Below, piece after piece: positions 8,075-16,695 of a stretch of DNA of 64,000 nt. The position numbers and the translations under genes are program-made. Origin of the DNA: Streptomyces liliifuscus (lineage in GTDB: Bacteria > Actinomycetota > Actinomycetes > Streptomycetales > Streptomycetaceae); NCBI RefSeq assembly GCF_016598615.1, contig NZ_CP066831.1, forward strand, positions 8,680,001 to 8,744,000. Direction: 5' to 3'. The notes under the pieces were generated by a model. The model did not search any database and was not told the DNA's origin. It was given only the letters and a program-made list of their open reading frames with translations. Positions within the stretch are counted from its first letter, which is position 1. Every line of letters begins with the position of its first letter.

Positions 8075-9163
8075 GTGTCATCCAGGCTGCAGGCGGAACA
8101 GCTCTACAAAGTGTTCGGCAGACGACCCGGCGAGGCGGTCGAGCGACTGCGCGGGGGAGCCGACCGTGAGGAACTGCGCGCGGACGGCACCACGGCCGCT
8201 GTGATCGACGCGTCGTTCACGGTGGAACCGGGCGAGATCTTCGTCGTCATGGGCCTGTCGGGGTCCGGCAAGTCCACCTTGCTGCGCATGCTCAACGGAC
8301 TCCTGGAGCCGACCGCGGGACGCGTGGTCTTCGACGGGCAGGATCTGACCGCGCTCAACGACCGTGAGATGCGCGAGGTCCGTTCCAAGCAGGTCAGCAT
8401 GGTCTTCCAGCACTTCGCGCTCTTCCCGCACCGCAGCGTCCTGGAGAACGCCGCGTACGGCCTGGAGGTGCAGGGCGTGCCGCGCGCCGAGCGCGAGGAG
8501 CGTGCCACCAAGGCCCTCGTACTGGCCGGGCTCGCCGGCTGGGAGACGTCCTGGCCCGACGAGCTGTCCGGCGGTATGCAGCAGCGCGTGGGCCTTGCCC
8601 GGGCGCTCGCCACCGACGCCGACCTGCTCCTGATGGACGAGTCCTTCAGCGCGCTCGACCCGCTGATCCGCCGCGACATGCAGGACCAGCTGATCGAGCT
8701 CCAGAAGAAGCTCAAGAAGACCATCGTCTTCATCACCCACGACCTCAACGAGGCCATGCGCCTGGGCGACCGTATCGCCGTCATGCGCGACGGCAGCATC
8801 GTCCAGATCGGCACCGCCGAGGACATCCTCGTACGCCCCGCGAACGACTACGTCGCCTCCTTCACCAAGGACGTCGACCGCTCCCGGGTCCTCACCGCGG
8901 CCTCCGTCATGGACACGGAGCTGCGCGGCGACGAGGCCGACTGCGGCTGCGAGACCGCCAGGCCCGACTCCTCGTTCGGCGAGCTGTGCGCCATCAGCGC
9001 ACGGCTGACGCACCCCGTGGCCGTCGTCGACAAGAAGGGCAAGCTGGTCGGTGTCGTGCCCCGGCAGCGGCTCGTCGGCTTCCTCGGCGACGAACAGAGC
9101 GAACCCGTGCCCTGCGACACCCCGCGCGACAAGAACGTCGAGGCGGTGAAGGCCGGTGCCTAG
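8075..9163 (+). CDS. Glycine betaine/proline ABC transporter ATP-binding protein (ProV/OpuAA type)
   Basis: A 362-residue ATPase of the osmoprotectant family. Walker A GLSGSGKST lies near residue 60, signature LSGGMQQRVGLARAL near 165, Walker B LLLMDESFSALDP follows, and the C-terminal 80 residues (SFGELCAISARLTHPVAVVD ... LVGVVPRQRLVGFLG) form a CBS-like module, which in this family senses ionic strength. The GTG at 8075 has GAGAGG at 8064. A longer upstream reading frame has no good start signal. It overlaps the following permease/binding-protein fusion by 8 bp, so the two are translated together as one importer. Confidence 0.93.
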   Translation: MSSRLQAEQLYKVFGRRPGEAVERLRGGADREELRADGTTAAVIDASFTVEPGEIFVVMGLSGSGKSTLLRMLNGLLEPTAGRVVFDGQDLTALNDREMREVRSKQVSMVFQHFALFPHRSVLENAAYGLEVQGVPRAEREERATKALVLAGLAGWETSWPDELSGGMQQRVGLARALATDADLLLMDESFSALDPLIRRDMQDQLIELQKKLKKTIVFITHDLNEAMRLGDRIAVMRDGSIVQIGTAEDILVRPANDYVASFTKDVDRSRVLTAASVMDTELRGDEADCGCETARPDSSFGELCAISARLTHPVAVVDKKGKLVGVVPRQRLVGFLGDEQSEPVPCDTPRDKNVEAVKAGA

Positions 9164-11771
9164 GATCCCCTTCGGCGACTGGGTCAACGACACGGTCGAC
9201 TGGCTGCTCAACCACATGGCGTGGCTCTTCGACTTCCTCAAGGACGTCTTCCAGGGCACCTACGACGTCATCAACGACGTACTGCAGGCGCCCGAACCTC
9301 TTCTCCTCGCGGGCATCTTCGCGGTCGTCGCGTTCTGGCTGCGCGGCACGTCCGCCGGTGTCCTCGCCTTCGTGGGATTCGCCTTCATCGACTCCCTCGA
9401 ACTGTGGGAGAACGCGATGGTGACCCTGTCGCTGGTCCTCGTGGCGACGATCATCGCGCTCGTCATCTCCGTGCCCGTCGGCATCTGGGCGGCACGCTCG
9501 GACCGGGTCAGCGGCATCGTGCGCCCCGTGCTCGACCTCATGCAGACGATGCCCGCGATGATCTACCTCATCCCGGCGATCCTGTTCTTCGGCACCGGCG
9601 GACCCGCGGGCATCGTGGCCACCCTGATCTTCGCCCTGGCACCCGGCGTCCGTATGACGGAACTGGGCATCCGCCAGGTCGACAAGGAACTGGTCGAGGC
9701 CGCCGACGCGTTCGGCACCACGCCCGGCAACATCCTGCTGCGCGTCCAGCTGCCGCTGGCGCTGCCGACCGTCATGGCCGGCGTCAACCAGGTCATCATG
9801 CTGGGCCTGTCCATGGCCGCCATCGCCGGCATGGTCGGCACCGGCGGCCTCGGCGGCGACGTGAACGAGGCGATCGGCCAGCTCAACGTCGGCCTCGGCG
9901 CCGAGGCGGGCATAGCCATCGTCATCCTCGCCATCTACCTCGACCGCATGACCAGCGCCCTGGGCACCCAGGTCTCGCCGCTCGGCCGCCGTACCGCCGC
10001 CAAGCTGCGTGCCGCACAGGGCCTGAAGATCTGGTCCTACCGCCCCCGGCCCTCCGTGGCCGTCATCGGTGTCGTCGTGCTCGCGCTCGTCGCGGGTGGC
10101 ATGGGCATCTTCGGCTCCAGTGACAGCGAGGCCACCGCGTCCGGCGGCGACGACGTCGGCCAGGGCAAGAAGGTCAGCATCGGCTACATCCCCTGGGACG
10201 AGGGCGTCGCCTCCACCTTCCTCTGGAAGGAGATCCTGGAGGAGCGCGGCTTCGAGGTCGAGACCAAGCAGTTCGACGCGGGCCCGCTCTACACCTCGCT
10301 CGCCCAGGGGGACATCGACTTCCAGACCGACTCCTGGCTGCCGACCACCCACGAGCAGTACTGGAAGAAGTACGGCAAGCAGCTCGACGACCTGGGCTCC
10401 TGGTACGGCCCGACGTCCCTGGAACTGAGCGTGCCCGCCTACATGAAGGGCATCGACTCCCTGGAGGACCTCAAGGGCAAGGCGGGCGAGTTCGACGGCA
10501 AGATCACCGGCATCGAGTCCAGCGCCGGAATGATGGGCCTCCTCAAGACCAAGGTCCTCAAGGAGTACGGGCTCGACAAGGAGTACAAGGTCGTCGACAG
10601 CTCCACGCCCGCGATGCTGGCCGAGCTGAAGCGCGCGTACGCCAAGAAGGAGCCGTTCGTCGGCACGCTCTGGTCGCCGCACTGGGCGTACAGCGAGTAC
10701 AAGCTGAAGAAGCTCAAGGACCCCAAGGTCGCCTGGGGCAAGGGCGACGGTGTGCACACGCTCTCCCGCAAGGGCTTCGCCCAGGACAACCCGGTCGTCG
10801 CCAAGTGGCTCAAGAGCTTCAAGATGACCGAGAAGCAGCTCACCAGCCTTGAGGCGGAGATCAACAAGGCCGGCAAGGGCAAGCAGCAGGACGCCGTACG
10901 CACCTGGCTGAAGAGCAACCCCGGTGTCGTCGACAAGCTGGCCCCGGTCGAGAAGTCCTCCTCCGGCACCCCGGCCGAGGCCAAGCGTACGGTCGACGTC
11001 GCCTGGTTCCCCTGGGACGAGGACGTCGCCGTCACCTACCTGTGGAAGGACGTCCTGGCCCGTCGCGGCTACAAGCTGAACCTCAAGCAGATGGACGTCG
11101 GCCCGGTCTACACGGGCCTGGCCACCGGCGACATCGACCTCAACTTCGACGCCTGGCTGCCGTACGCGCAGGCGAACTACTGGGACAAGCACAAGGACAA
11201 CCTGCGCGACCTCGGCACCTGGTACGAGCCGACCTCCCTGGAGATCGCGGTGCCCTCGTACGTGAAGGACGTCAAGTCCCTCGCGGACCTCAAGGGCAAG
11301 GGCGATCTCTTCAACGGGAAGATCATCGGCATCGAACCGGGCACCGGCGAGATGAACCTCGCCAAGACGAAGGTCCTGCCCGGCTACGGCCTGGACAAGG
11401 AGTACGAGATCGTCGACGGCTCCACGCCCGCGATGCTGGCCGAGCTGAAGCGCGCGTACGCCAAGAAGGAGCCCGTCGCCGTCACGCTCTGGTCGCCGCA
11501 CTGGGCCTACAGCGAGTACGAGCTGACGAAGCTCGCGGACCCGAAGAAGACGTTCGGTGAGGGCAACACGATCCGGACGATCTCCAGCAAGAAGTTCCCC
11601 GAGCAGTACCCGCAGCTCACGAAGTGGATCAAGAACTTCAAGATGAGCGAGGACGAGCTCGGCAGCCTGGAGAGCGAGATCAAGGACCGCGGCCAGGGCC
11701 AGGAGGAGGAAGCCGTCGCCGCCTGGCTGAAGGAGCACCCGGACATGGTGGAACGGATGACTCCGCAGTAG
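9156..11771 (+). CDS. Glycine betaine/proline ABC permease fused to two tandem substrate-binding domains
   Basis: An 871-residue fusion. Residues 1-290 are a ProW-type permease with the EAA-like loop GIRQVDKELVEAADAFGTTP; a further hydrophobic segment (VAVIGVVVLALVAGGMGIFG, about 305-325) anchors the C-terminal part outside the membrane. Two OpuAC-type binding domains follow, about 338-600 and 610-871, each opening with YIPWDEGVASTFLWK or FPWDEDVAVTYLWK and each containing LWSPHWAYSEY. Known OpuA systems carry one binding domain per permease; here each permease carries two, so a dimeric transporter would display four. The two copies share a 55-bp identical DNA block (10600-10654 and 11419-11473). 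Confidence 0.92.
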   Translation: MPRIPFGDWVNDTVDWLLNHMAWLFDFLKDVFQGTYDVINDVLQAPEPLLLAGIFAVVAFWLRGTSAGVLAFVGFAFIDSLELWENAMVTLSLVLVATIIALVISVPVGIWAARSDRVSGIVRPVLDLMQTMPAMIYLIPAILFFGTGGPAGIVATLIFALAPGVRMTELGIRQVDKELVEAADAFGTTPGNILLRVQLPLALPTVMAGVNQVIMLGLSMAAIAGMVGTGGLGGDVNEAIGQLNVGLGAEAGIAIVILAIYLDRMTSALGTQVSPLGRRTAAKLRAAQGLKIWSYRPRPSVAVIGVVVLALVAGGMGIFGSSDSEATASGGDDVGQGKKVSIGYIPWDEGVASTFLWKEILEERGFEVETKQFDAGPLYTSLAQGDIDFQTDSWLPTTHEQYWKKYGKQLDDLGSWYGPTSLELSVPAYMKGIDSLEDLKGKAGEFDGKITGIESSAGMMGLLKTKVLKEYGLDKEYKVVDSSTPAMLAELKRAYAKKEPFVGTLWSPHWAYSEYKLKKLKDPKVAWGKGDGVHTLSRKGFAQDNPVVAKWLKSFKMTEKQLTSLEAEINKAGKGKQQDAVRTWLKSNPGVVDKLAPVEKSSSGTPAEAKRTVDVAWFPWDEDVAVTYLWKDVLARRGYKLNLKQMDVGPVYTGLATGDIDLNFDAWLPYAQANYWDKHKDNLRDLGTWYEPTSLEIAVPSYVKDVKSLADLKGKGDLFNGKIIGIEPGTGEMNLAKTKVLPGYGLDKEYEIVDGSTPAMLAELKRAYAKKEPVAVTLWSPHWAYSEYELTKLADPKKTFGEGNTIRTISSKKFPEQYPQLTKWIKNFKMSEDELGSLESEIKDRGQGQEEEAVAAWLKEHPDMVERMTPQ

Positions 11772-11792
11772 ACACGTCTCCCGTAGGAGGCT

Positions 11793-11838
11793 CCGCGAGG
11801 GGTGGGCAGCGCCATTCGGCGAGGCCCACCCCTCGCGG
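11793..11838 (+). terminator. Strong hairpin terminator after the betaine transporter
   Basis: A perfect 15-bp stem, left arm 11793-11807 and right arm 11824-11838 (GCCCACCCCTCGCGG), with a 16-nt loop, 22 bp after the permease-fusion stop. It lacks a U tract, as is common in Streptomyces. The rest of the 366-bp gap 11772-12137 holds a GTGAC-GGTCG-GTCAC dyad (11936-11952) and otherwise no recognised element. Confidence 0.75.
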
Positions 11839-11935
11839 CGTTACCTCTGCATACGACCCGGGCAAGGGCCGAGCCGGCCTTTCGGCCCCGCGCGCACACC
11901 TCGCCGGCCGCGCCGGCTCTCCCACCGGCGCGAAC

Positions 11936-11952
11936 CGTGACGGTCGGTCACG
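11936..11952. promoter_or_regulatory. 17-bp dyad upstream of the XRE-cupin regulator
   Basis: CGTGAC-GGTCG-GTCACG is a perfect dyad with 6-bp arms, about 185 bp before the regulator start. It may be an operator for autoregulation; the distance to the start suggests a long leader if so. Confidence 0.3.
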
Positions 11953-12137
11953 CGATCGGTGCGGCGATGTTTACAGCGATGTGACGGGCGCATGAAACGG
12001 TTTGCCGAACACCCGTAGGGTGCAGACAAGACATCAGGAACTCGCGAGAAATTGGCGTGTACGTACAACGAACGTGCCGCCACCGCACCGCACGCACCGA
12101 GCAGCGCACCGACGACGCACAGGGGGGAGCCGAAGCG

Positions 12138-12704
12138 ATGGACGAAAACAAAGAGACCCTTCGAGTGGGCGCGGCCGTCAGGCGGCGGCGCCGGGCACTG
12201 GAGCTCACCCTCGCCGTCGTCGCCGAGCGCAGCGGCCTGTCGGTGCCGTTCCTGAGCCAGGTCGAGAACGAGCGGGCGCGCCCCAGCATGCGTTCCCTCC
12301 AACGGGTCGCGGACGCCCTGCACACCACGTGTGTCGAACTCCTCGCCGCCGCAGACCCGGCGCGCAGTGTCGACGTGGTGCGCGCGGACGACTCCGAGTT
12401 CACCCACGAGCCCCGAGTGCGCCCCCTGGTGCGCGGTCACCACCAGTTGCACGCCATGGAGTTCTCCGGCGACCACGACGCGGGCCGCGAATTCCAGCAC
12501 CGCAACGACGAGTTGATGTACGTGGCCGACGGCGCCGTCGAGGTCGAGGCGGAGGGCCGCGCGTACCGGCTGGGACGCGGCGACACGCTGCACCTGACGG
12601 GCGGCGTACGGCACCGGTGGCGGGCGACCGACGCGGACACGCGCGTACTCATCGTCGCGGTCGCGGACCACATCGAGGCCGTGGAGGACGATCCACGCCG
12701 ATGA
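12138..12704 (+). CDS. XRE-family regulator with C-terminal cupin domain
   Basis: A 188-residue regulator. Residues about 8-65 form a lambda-repressor-like helix-turn-helix (VGAAVRRRRRALELTLAVVAERSGLSVPFLSQVENERARPS). Residues about 105-180 form a small cupin (HRNDELMYVADGAVEVEAEG, then YRLGRGDTLHLTGGVRHRWR) that usually binds a small ligand. The ATG at 12138 has a GGGGGGAG ribosome-binding site. Related proteins control amine, amino acid or stress genes. The next gene begins 40 bp downstream, so the two may be co-transcribed. Confidence 0.9.
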   Translation: MDENKETLRVGAAVRRRRRALELTLAVVAERSGLSVPFLSQVENERARPSMRSLQRVADALHTTCVELLAAADPARSVDVVRADDSEFTHEPRVRPLVRGHHQLHAMEFSGDHDAGREFQHRNDELMYVADGAVEVEAEGRAYRLGRGDTLHLTGGVRHRWRATDADTRVLIVAVADHIEAVEDDPRR

Positions 12705-12720
12705 CCGTCATCCGGAGTAC

Positions 12721-12754
12721 TCGGCCATGAGAGTGGTTCGGCCATGAGAGTGGT
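12721..12754 (+). repeat. 17-bp perfect tandem duplication over a start codon
   Basis: TCGGCCATGAGAGTGGT occurs twice in direct succession (12721-12737, 12738-12754). The duplicated ATG at 12727 opens a six-codon reading frame (MRVVRP) whose TGA overlaps the real ATG at 12744. Confidence 0.9.
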
Positions 12755-13463
12755 GTCACTCGTCCCGTCGCTCACCGAGGCCGTCGCCGTGTCCGCGCCG
12801 GGCGTCCTGGTCGGGGCGACCGACTGGTGCAGCCATCCGGCCGACCTCGACGTCGTACGCGTCAAGGGCACCAAGAACCCGGACGTCGAGCGGATCGTCG
12901 CCCTCGCGCCCGACTTGGTGATCGCCAACGAGGAGGAGAACCGCGAGCCCGACCTGACCGCCCTGCGGCAGGCGGGACTCGACGTGCTCGTCACCGAGGT
13001 ACGGGACGTGCCGGGGGCCTTCCGGGAGCTGGAGCGGGTGGTCCGCGCGTGCGGACTGCCGACCCGGCCGCGGTGGCTGGACGAGGCCGAGGAGGCCTGG
13101 CAGGACCCGCCCCGCCCGGAGAGGCGTCTGCGCGCCGCCGTGCCCATCTGGCGGCGGCCCTGGATGGTGCTCGGGCGGGACACCTTCGCCGGGGACGTGC
13201 TGGCGCGGCTGGGCGTCGACAACGCGTACGCGAGCCATGCCGAACGCTATCCGCGTGTCCCGGTCGAGGAACTGCGCGCCGCCGGACTCGACCTGGTCGT
13301 GCTGCCCGACGAGCCGTACCGCTTCACGAACGACGACGGCCCGGAGGCGTTCCCGGAAGTGCCCTGCGCCCTGGTCGGCGGACGCCATCTCACGTGGTAC
13401 GGACCGTCGTTGGTGCGGGCACCGCGAGTGCTGGGCGAGGCGCTGCGAGCAGCCGTCCGCTGA
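12744..13463 (+). CDS. Helical-backbone metal-chelate receptor domain protein (BtuF/cobalamin-binding-like), no signal peptide
   Basis: A 239-residue protein of the type III periplasmic-binding fold. It opens directly with RVVSLVPSLTEAVAV, as mature BtuF does, followed by GATDWCSHPADL, KNPDVERIVALAPDLVIANEEENR and a C-terminal RAPRVLGEAL. No signal peptide, lipobox or transmembrane segment is present, so it should be cytoplasmic, unlike true BtuF. Stand-alone cytoplasmic members are common in actinobacteria and their role is unclear; ligand could be a corrinoid or metal chelate. The last 74 bp overlap the 3' end of the convergent TDT transporter. Confidence 0.85.
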   Translation: MRVVSLVPSLTEAVAVSAPGVLVGATDWCSHPADLDVVRVKGTKNPDVERIVALAPDLVIANEEENREPDLTALRQAGLDVLVTEVRDVPGAFRELERVVRACGLPTRPRWLDEAEEAWQDPPRPERRLRAAVPIWRRPWMVLGRDTFAGDVLARLGVDNAYASHAERYPRVPVEELRAAGLDLVVLPDEPYRFTNDDGPEAFPEVPCALVGGRHLTWYGPSLVRAPRVLGEALRAAVR

Positions 13464-14610
13464 CCAGGCCGCGGGCCGTGTGGACGGCGGCCACCGCCCA
13501 GGCCGCCAGGAGCAGGGCGTACAGGCCGACCGTGAGTCCGTCGTAGACGACGAGCCCGGTGTGCCGGGCGAGTCCCTCGGCGCCTGTGACGCACGTACCG
13601 ACCGGGAAGGTGAACGCCCACCAGGTCATGCCGAAGACCATGCCCCGGCGTCGGGCCCGCAGCACCAGGGCGGCGGCCAGCGCCAGCCAGAGCAGCGCGA
13701 AACCCATCACCGGGACGCCGTAGAGCACCGGCAGGATTCCGAAACCCTGGTCGTACGGGGCCGGCACCACGCCCGGAGCTGCGACGGCGAACTTGTCGAC
13801 GGCCGTCGTGGACTGGCCCAGCGGGCCCAGGACCAGGAACAGGGTCGGGGTGAGTGCGAGCGGCAGCGGGTCGCCCGTGACGAGGCGGGCGAAGATCATC
13901 GGCAGCATCACGAGCGTGGCCAGCAGGCTGAGGCCGAACATCGCGAAGCAGGCGAGCAGCATGGTCTCGCGGGCCTGACCGGCCGGGAGATGCGGTACGA
14001 GCAGGGGGCCGAGCGCCGCGGAGACCATCGGTGCGACCAGGGGGAGCAGCCATACAGGGGTGGCCTGGGACGGGTCCACCCGGTGGCGCACGACCATCAG
14101 GTACGGGACGGCCACCGCCGCCGCCAGGCCGATCAGGGTGCCCGTGGAGAACAGCACGGCGTCCAGGGCGACCGCCGCCTGAATGCCGATCCAGTCCCGC
14201 CCGACGACCAGAGCGCCGCCCCCGACGGCCAGCAGGGCCATGGAGAGGCAGCCGTAGAAGGGGGCCATCGACGGGTCCAGGAGGTGGGCGCGGGCCTGGT
14301 CCCTGTGGTGCCTCCAGTGGGCCGCCCGGGCGGCGAGGAGGGCGACGAGCAGGGTCAGGGCGAGTGCCCAGACGGCGGTGCAGAACGTGCGCAGACCCGG
14401 GACGTCGAAGGGGAGGCCCGCGCCCGCGGTGGCCACGATGGCCGTGCCCATCACCGGGGCGTACCAGTTGGGGCCGAGGTGGCGGAAGGGGGACGTCTTT
14501 GTCTTCACCGCTGCGTCCGCGTCTGCCTCTGCCTTTGCCCTTGTGGGGCGGCTGGGGTTGGCGTGGCTGGTGTTGTCCGTGGTGGCGGTGAGCGGGTGGG
14601 CTGTGGCCAT
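13390..14610 (-). CDS. TDT-family C4-dicarboxylate/sulfite exporter-like membrane protein (TehA/Mae1 fold)
   Basis: A 406-residue transporter with ten hydrophobic segments. The family hallmark is GPNWYAPVMGTAIVATAG at the first helix, with PFYGCLSMALLAVGG, DRQF-type loops replaced by WTPVWLLPLVAPMV-like sequence and MTWWAFTFPVGTCVTG toward the end. TDT members export dicarboxylates, tellurite or sulfite. I used the ATG at 14610; the frame stays open far upstream but only through a repeat array. A LysR gene diverges 70 bp away and probably regulates it. Its 3' end overlaps the preceding gene by 74 bp. Confidence 0.9.
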   Translation of the reverse strand: MATAHPLTATTDNTSHANPSRPTRAKAEADADAAVKTKTSPFRHLGPNWYAPVMGTAIVATAGAGLPFDVPGLRTFCTAVWALALTLLVALLAARAAHWRHHRDQARAHLLDPSMAPFYGCLSMALLAVGGGALVVGRDWIGIQAAVALDAVLFSTGTLIGLAAAVAVPYLMVVRHRVDPSQATPVWLLPLVAPMVSAALGPLLVPHLPAGQARETMLLACFAMFGLSLLATLVMLPMIFARLVTGDPLPLALTPTLFLVLGPLGQSTTAVDKFAVAAPGVVPAPYDQGFGILPVLYGVPVMGFALLWLALAAALVLRARRRGMVFGMTWWAFTFPVGTCVTGAEGLARHTGLVVYDGLTVGLYALLLAAWAVAAVHTARGLVSGRLLAAPRPALAVPAPTTVRTT

Positions 14611-14658
14611 GAGTTCACCGTGCCTCGGTGGGGGACGGCTCACCAGGGAGTACCGGTC

Positions 14659-14670
14659 TATGAGGACATA
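14659..14670. promoter_or_regulatory. Candidate LysR operator in the TDT/lysR divergent promoter
   Basis: TATG-AGGA-CATA, a 12-bp perfect dyad, in the 70-bp gap between the divergent starts. LysR proteins usually bind such dyads between the genes they control. Confidence 0.35.
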
Positions 14671-14680
14671 AGGTGGGCTT

Positions 14681-15631
14681 ATGAGTCGGGATGACGGGAC
14701 GGGTGACCAGGGGGTTCGCGAGACGGCGTCCATACCGGGGGGCGGGCTGTCGCATCGCGTCCCCGATCTGGGTGCGCTGGAGCTGCTGCTCGCCGTGGCG
14801 CGGCTCGGGAGTCTGGGGCGGGCCGCCCGGGAGGTCGGGATCACGCAGCCGGCCGCAAGCAGCCGGATCCGGTCCATGGAACGGCAGCTGGGGGTCGCCC
14901 TGGTCGACCGCTCGCCCACCGGGTCGCGGCTCACCGACGCGGGGGCGCTGGTGACGGACTGGGCCCGGCGGGTGGTGGAGGCTGCGGAGGCCTTCGACGC
15001 GGGGGCGCAGGCGCTGCGGGACCGGCGGGACTCCCGGCTGCGGGTCGCGGCGAGCATGACGATCGCCGAGTACCTGCTGCCCGGGTGGTTGCTCGCTCTG
15101 CGCGCGCAGCGGCCGGACACGGCGGTTTCCCTGATCGCCGGGAACTCGACGGTCGTGGCCGAGCGGGTGCTCTCCGGTGAGGCGGACCTCGGGTTCGTGG
15201 AGGGGGTGTCCGTGCCGAGCGGGCTGGACTCCGTGGTGATCGCCCACGACCGGCTGATCGTGGTGACCGCGCCCGGGCACGCGTGGGCGCGGAGGCGGCG
15301 GGCGCTCGACGCCCGGGAGTTGGCGGGGGCGCCGTTGATTCTGCGGGAGGAGGGGTCGGGGACGCGGCAGGTCTTGGACGCGGCGCTTGGCGGGCTGGCC
15401 CGCCCTCTGATCGAGCTGTCCTCCACGACGGCGGTGAAGGCGTCCGCGGCTTCGGGGGCGGGGCCGGCGGTTCTCAGTGAGCTGGCGTTGGGGGAGGAGT
15501 TGTCCGCGCGTCGGCTTGTCGAGATTCCGGTGGAGGGGGTTCGGCTGAGCCGGGATCTGCGGGCTGTTTGGCCTGTGGGGCATCGGCCTACTGGGCCTGC
15601 GCGGGATTTGTTGGCGTTGACTCGGGGGTAG
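14681..15631 (+). CDS. LysR-family transcriptional regulator
   Basis: A 316-residue regulator with the N-terminal winged helix at about residues 28-88 (LGALELLLAVARLGSLGRAA, then ITQPAASSRIRSMERQLGVALVDR) and a two-lobe effector domain to the end (LRVAASMTIAEYLLPGWL, GEADLGFVEGV, ILREEGSGTRQVLD). The last motif, REEGSGTR, resembles CysB/Cbl-like and CcpE-like members that sense anions or acids. It has a short Gly/Thr-rich N-terminal extension. The divergent TDT transporter is its likely target. Confidence 0.93.
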   Translation: MSRDDGTGDQGVRETASIPGGGLSHRVPDLGALELLLAVARLGSLGRAAREVGITQPAASSRIRSMERQLGVALVDRSPTGSRLTDAGALVTDWARRVVEAAEAFDAGAQALRDRRDSRLRVAASMTIAEYLLPGWLLALRAQRPDTAVSLIAGNSTVVAERVLSGEADLGFVEGVSVPSGLDSVVIAHDRLIVVTAPGHAWARRRRALDARELAGAPLILREEGSGTRQVLDAALGGLARPLIELSSTTAVKASAASGAGPAVLSELALGEELSARRLVEIPVEGVRLSRDLRAVWPVGHRPTGPARDLLALTRG

Positions 15632-15670
15632 GGCGGGCGGTGCGTTCTCGGCTGCGGGTGTGTTGTGGCT

Positions 15671-15897
15671 GGTCGCGCCGTTCCCCGCGCCCCTAAAGAC
15701 TGCGCAGTTCCCCGCGCCCCTAAAGGATTGCGCCGTTCCTCGCGCCCCCAAAGATTGCGCTGTTCCCCGCGCCCCCAGAAGACTGCGCCGTTCCCCGCGC
15801 CCCCAAAGATTGCGCCGTTCCCCGCGCCCCTAGGGGACTGCGCCCGTTCCCGAACCCCCAAAAGGCTGCGCCGTTCCCCGTTCCCCGTGTCCCTGAG
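15671..15897. repeat. Eight-unit tandem array of the dispersed Streptomyces repeat core
   Basis: Eight head-to-tail units of 27-31 bp starting at 15671, 15701, 15729, 15756, 15784, 15811, 15839 and 15867. The consensus is TGCGCCGTTCCCCGCGCCCC followed by YAAAGAT. Units differ by a few substitutions and indels; the last two are the most diverged. The array fills the space between two convergent genes. The unit is the core of the repeat that occurs singly at the 3' end of several other genes here. Confidence 0.92.
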
Positions 15898-15901
15898 TGT
15901 G

Positions 15902-16582
15902 TCAGGAAGTGGCCTGGATCAAGCCCGCCATTACTCGTGTGTCCTCGCCCATTTCGGGGTGCCATTGGACTCCCAACACCCAGTTGGGGGTGGGGAGTTC
16001 GATGGCCTCGATCGTGCCGTCCGTTGCGTGGGCGGAGGGGGTCAGGGCGGTGCCCAGGTGGTCCACGGCCTGGTGGTGGTAGGTCGGTACGGAGGTTTCC
16101 TCGGGGATCAACGTGGCGTAGAGGGAGCCCGGGACCGGCTTGACCGTGTGGTGGCCGAAGACTCCCACCGATTCGATGTGGTCGTCGATGTGCTGGACGA
16201 GGGTTCCGCCGAGCGCGACGTTCAGGAGCTGCATGCCGCGGCAGATTCCGAGGAGCGGCGTGCCGGAGGCCAACGCGGCGTCGATCAGTGCGAGTTCCCA
16301 GGTGTCGCGGGCGCGGGCCTCGGGGCCGCAACGGGGATCGCGGGCGGCGCCGTAGCGCGACGGGTCCACGTCGGGGCCGCCCGCGATCACCAGGCCGTCG
16401 AGCCGGGCCACGGTCTCGGCGGCGTGGGCCGGCTCGTCCGGTGGCAGCATCGCGGCCAGGCCGCCCGCCGCTCGGACCAGGCGCGGGTAGCCGGCCGGCA
16501 GCAGCGCCGCCTCCAGTTCCCATACGCCCCAGCGTGCGGTCTCCAGGTATGTGCTGACTCCGATGAGCGGTCTGCCTGCCAT
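15902..16582 (-). CDS. Gamma-glutamyl-amine hydrolase, class I glutamine amidotransferase-like (PuuD family)
   Basis: A 226-residue enzyme of the peptidase C26 type. The catalytic cysteine is in PLLGICRGMQLLNVALGGTL, the histidine and glutamate in VLGVQWHPE, and IAGGPDVDPSRYG is the conserved substrate loop. PuuD-type enzymes hydrolyse gamma-glutamyl amides such as gamma-glutamyl-GABA. It is next to a GntR regulator and a glutamine-synthetase-like ligase, so it would remove the glutamyl group after oxidation of the amine. The ATG at 16582 is used; a GTG at 16588 is an alternative. Confidence 0.92.
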   Translation of the reverse strand: MAGRPLIGVSTYLETARWGVWELEAALLPAGYPRLVRAAGGLAAMLPPDEPAHAAETVARLDGLVIAGGPDVDPSRYGAARDPRCGPEARARDTWELALIDAALASGTPLLGICRGMQLLNVALGGTLVQHIDDHIESVGVFGHHTVKPVPGSLYATLIPEETSVPTYHHQAVDHLGTALTPSAHATDGTIEAIELPTPNWVLGVQWHPEMGEDTRVMAGLIQATS

Positions 16583-16695
16583 CCCCACGCTCCCTGTTTC
16601 TCGTGCGCCCTTCGGGAGGAGGCTAATAGACCGACCCCATACCTTTACAGGGGCGACCTGACCGGATCTTGTGGGCGGGCGCCTCGCACAGGCCC

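Noticed and set aside
13390..15861. An 823-residue open frame on the minus strand
   Set aside because: Only the part up to 14610 codes (TDT transporter). The rest is the reverse of the LysR gene and of the GC-rich tandem array, which happens to lack stops.
15640..15900. CRISPR array
   Set aside because: Units are contiguous with no unique spacers, and no cas genes are near.
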